30,226 nucleotides of DNA from a virus, in IMG/VR virus record IMGVR_UViG_3300028796_000002, positions 1 to 30,226 of that record; one strand, written 5' to 3'. A program made the translations under genes and the position numbers. Shown in pieces: positions 29,901 to 30,226 of the stretch. Below the pieces are notes generated by a model. That model saw only the letters and a list, made by a program, of their open reading frames with translations, did no database searches and had not been told where the DNA came from. How positions within the stretch are numbered: position 1 is the first letter of the stretch; every line of letters begins with the position of its first letter.

Positions 29901-30226
29901 ATTACTTGTAGCGGACTTGAGTCCGAAACGGTTGTACAGTGCGTCAACGCGGAATTCCGCATAATATTTACCAGCCTGACCGTTGAGTCTTTTTTGCGTT
30001 GATCTTGCCGCACCATTCGTTCCGGTTGCTGTCGCAGTCTTGTCGCTGTTAGATAGAGCTGTAGTAGCGCCAACGTCGTTGGCGTTCCACGCATCGGCAA
30101 TGGATGGGATCGGGATGACCTCGCCCATCCACGTCGAATAACCAGATGGACCTTGATACTGAAGATCGGCAAGCTCGGTGCGAAGCGAGACAGCATCTGT
30201 ATTGGAAAAAAGATTAGTCCATAGAC
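26922..30226 (-). CDS. Very large multidomain tail/virion fibre protein, 5' end outside the window
   Basis: From the stop at 26922 the frame is open to the right edge with no stop, so at least 1100 residues are visible. The ATG at 30128 is internal or optional: upstream codons still read in frame and give 'GYSTWMGE', matching 'GFLSWMGE' later (positions below count from that ATG). A SPRY-like domain is at about 30-175 ('GKYYAEFRVD', 'KRFWARINNLFWNGN'), ending in RTE and WMGE. Three jelly-roll-like repeats lie at about 256-395, 677-818 and 892-1033 (G-Q-S/A-F ... FNPPI.L..GNSYSF). A carbohydrate-binding-like domain at about 453-625 begins 'RSEEMNLTPWG' and ends 'GSLTAYIPT'. These are linked by GTGAL-type repeats. 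Likely role: adhesion. Confidence 0.75.
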   Translation of the reverse strand, partial: LWTNLFSNTDAVSLRTELADLQYQGPSGYSTWMGEVIPIPSIADAWNANDVGATTALSNSDKTATATGTNGAARSTQKRLNGQAGKYYAEFRVDALYNRFGLKSATSNLLTWNTETIYISDQGLVLLNSSTIANLQSVPNIGDVMSLAWDSGTKRFWARINNLFWNGNAAADPATGANGIDFSVAPTTDHALYFQSGVVGSAGTIRTEKDEFTQTTPAGFLSWMGETLEVLPVDGTGALASARATTTSSGISGSTSPSGGVPASIVIEGGDGGDLIFGAINYGAEKEGQAFVSVGTSVTKITAKLCKYGVPTDGLRCRISTANENYLPVTLLGTTTVSVDAVPLNTTGPVEFTFASPVTVSKGQLYHVAIDRIGALDDENLYATAMTYGRVYTPMYSYDRQGGGEVWETDSAANLVLTVWQMDGIVVPPLQAASSTLLGTQPPVVSGTATLTPVNSFVTSNFAISSSTGTGALTILQARYNIVKRSEEMNLTPWGVVAVTVTADAAMAPNSTMTAERISDGTTYNQHWLGQTLGSTAGADHTCSIYAKAETLSWFQIQVGTNVYANFNIATGVVGLTGSLVTATSIVDVGNGWYRCSLTAPLTEQATMYPMLLDDNVAPVGPNYTNYQGSNRSLLFWGAQVEFGSLTAYIPTQAAAVKIDQGGPALTGLGLTGWSGTGALDVSVARQSMGVATNTNNGFGYDVAASQLGQSFIAITGQLSTINLTMAVSGSPADGVYLQVYNETTPATARDQPSDTIAVRTTTVKSYTFTFNPPINLVAGNSYSFSVARTGAIDANNFYRLRCDNDVYAGGTLLRLVSGAWTTVPANDATGILAFPNNSSRLAGVGDVSSPPVSGTGTLTTGTTALVSFGNVRFIATGVMAPAPATMVSSGVAQYVATGALNFANTQLGNASATSSINFGKKIGQSFVADRADLTSIRLLIRAIGLPPDGLFAQIYNETTVPATTVGQASNVTTAVSAYTALDFTFNPPIKLTVGNSYSFVVDRVGPELDNDYFQLKSDPANVYAGGNILRYTTSWIATPGSDAVGYLQFANYSQLSGLGDVGYVPRTGTGVLSSGIAVMVSAGSTASGGDGALLPSMAA
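27030..27455 (-). repeat. Jelly-roll-like repeat domain, copy C, in the large fibre
   Basis: Codes for residues about 892-1033. It shares with copy B 'GQSF', 'PPDGL..QIYNETT', 'FTFNPPIKL..GNSYSF.V', 'VYAGG..LR' and 'SQLSGLGDV'. Confidence 0.7.
27675..28100 (-). repeat. Jelly-roll-like repeat domain, copy B, in the large fibre
   Basis: Codes for residues about 677-818: 'GQSF', 'PADGVYLQVYNETT', 'FTFNPPINLVAGNSYSF', 'VYAGGTLLR' and 'SRLAGVGDV'. It is close to copy C at protein level. Confidence 0.7.
28944..29363 (-). repeat. Jelly-roll-like repeat domain, copy A (divergent), in the large fibre
   Basis: Codes for residues about 256-395: 'GQAF', 'PTDGLRCRIS', 'VEFTFASPVTVSKGQLYHVA' and 'DRIGALDDENLY'. 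It shares the framework of copies B and C but lacks their 'VYAGG..LR' and 'L.G.GDV' ends. Confidence 0.6.

Noticed and set aside
9902-30226. Hidden defence, lysogeny or lysis cassette
   Set aside because: All genes fit virion structure or are small unknowns; no recognisable nuclease, toxin, integrase, repressor or endolysin motif was seen.

Overview
The window is part of the virion-structure region of a contractile-tailed bacteriophage (myovirus morphology), or of a prophage or metagenomic contig carrying such a region. Every supported gene lies on the minus strand, so transcription runs from the right edge (30226) to the left edge (1). Genes are packed with ATGA or TGATG overlaps or gaps of a few bases, and no gene-free stretch exceeds about 75 bp. 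Base composition is GC-rich. Together with the 'PDQGLPG' repeat protein, this is compatible with a proteobacterial, perhaps alphaproteobacterial, host; that host guess is inference. No integrase, repressor, terminase, portal, tRNA or CRISPR array is visible.

Layout in transcription order. (1) 30226-21941 is an adhesion module: a very large multidomain fibre protein whose 5' end lies outside the window, a 906-residue protein made almost entirely of about 21-residue Gly/Ala/Ser/Thr repeats, a collagen-like protein, and a tandem LamG-like lectin. (2) 21927-20995 holds three small genes, one encoding a one-helix membrane protein with a coiled coil. (3) 20967-18123 is the capsid core: DUF2213-type prohead protease fused to a coiled-coil scaffold, Gp24-like structural cement protein, and DUF2184-type major capsid protein. 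(4) 18066-14860 holds head-completion, connector and tail-terminator-like genes, ending in a protein that joins a minor-tail-protein-Z-like N-terminus to a MuF-type Cys/His motif. (5) 14840-9902 holds a Pro-rich repeat protein and the baseplate set V, unknown, W (gp25), J, I. (6) 9884-4362 holds an 807-residue tail/baseplate protein, a small Pro-rich protein, a 630-residue tail fibre and two small genes. (7) 4333-1 holds tail sheath, tail tube, a 54-residue protein, a tail assembly chaperone, and the N-terminal 427 residues of the tape measure protein, cut by the left edge.

The genes would together build capsid, neck, baseplate, fibres and contractile tail. The order differs from P2 or Mu: the baseplate block lies between the head genes and the sheath/tube/tape-measure block, and a large adhesin block precedes the protease.

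The observations most worth follow-up are: the repeat-built adhesins, which share one linker repeat across two neighbouring genes; a putative inserted module in the sheath; the Z/MuF hybrid; a possible nested scaffold gene; small intergenic hairpins just upstream of cement, capsid, spike and tube genes; and a recurrent ribosome-binding leader. I found no clear non-structural system such as defence or lysis in this window.
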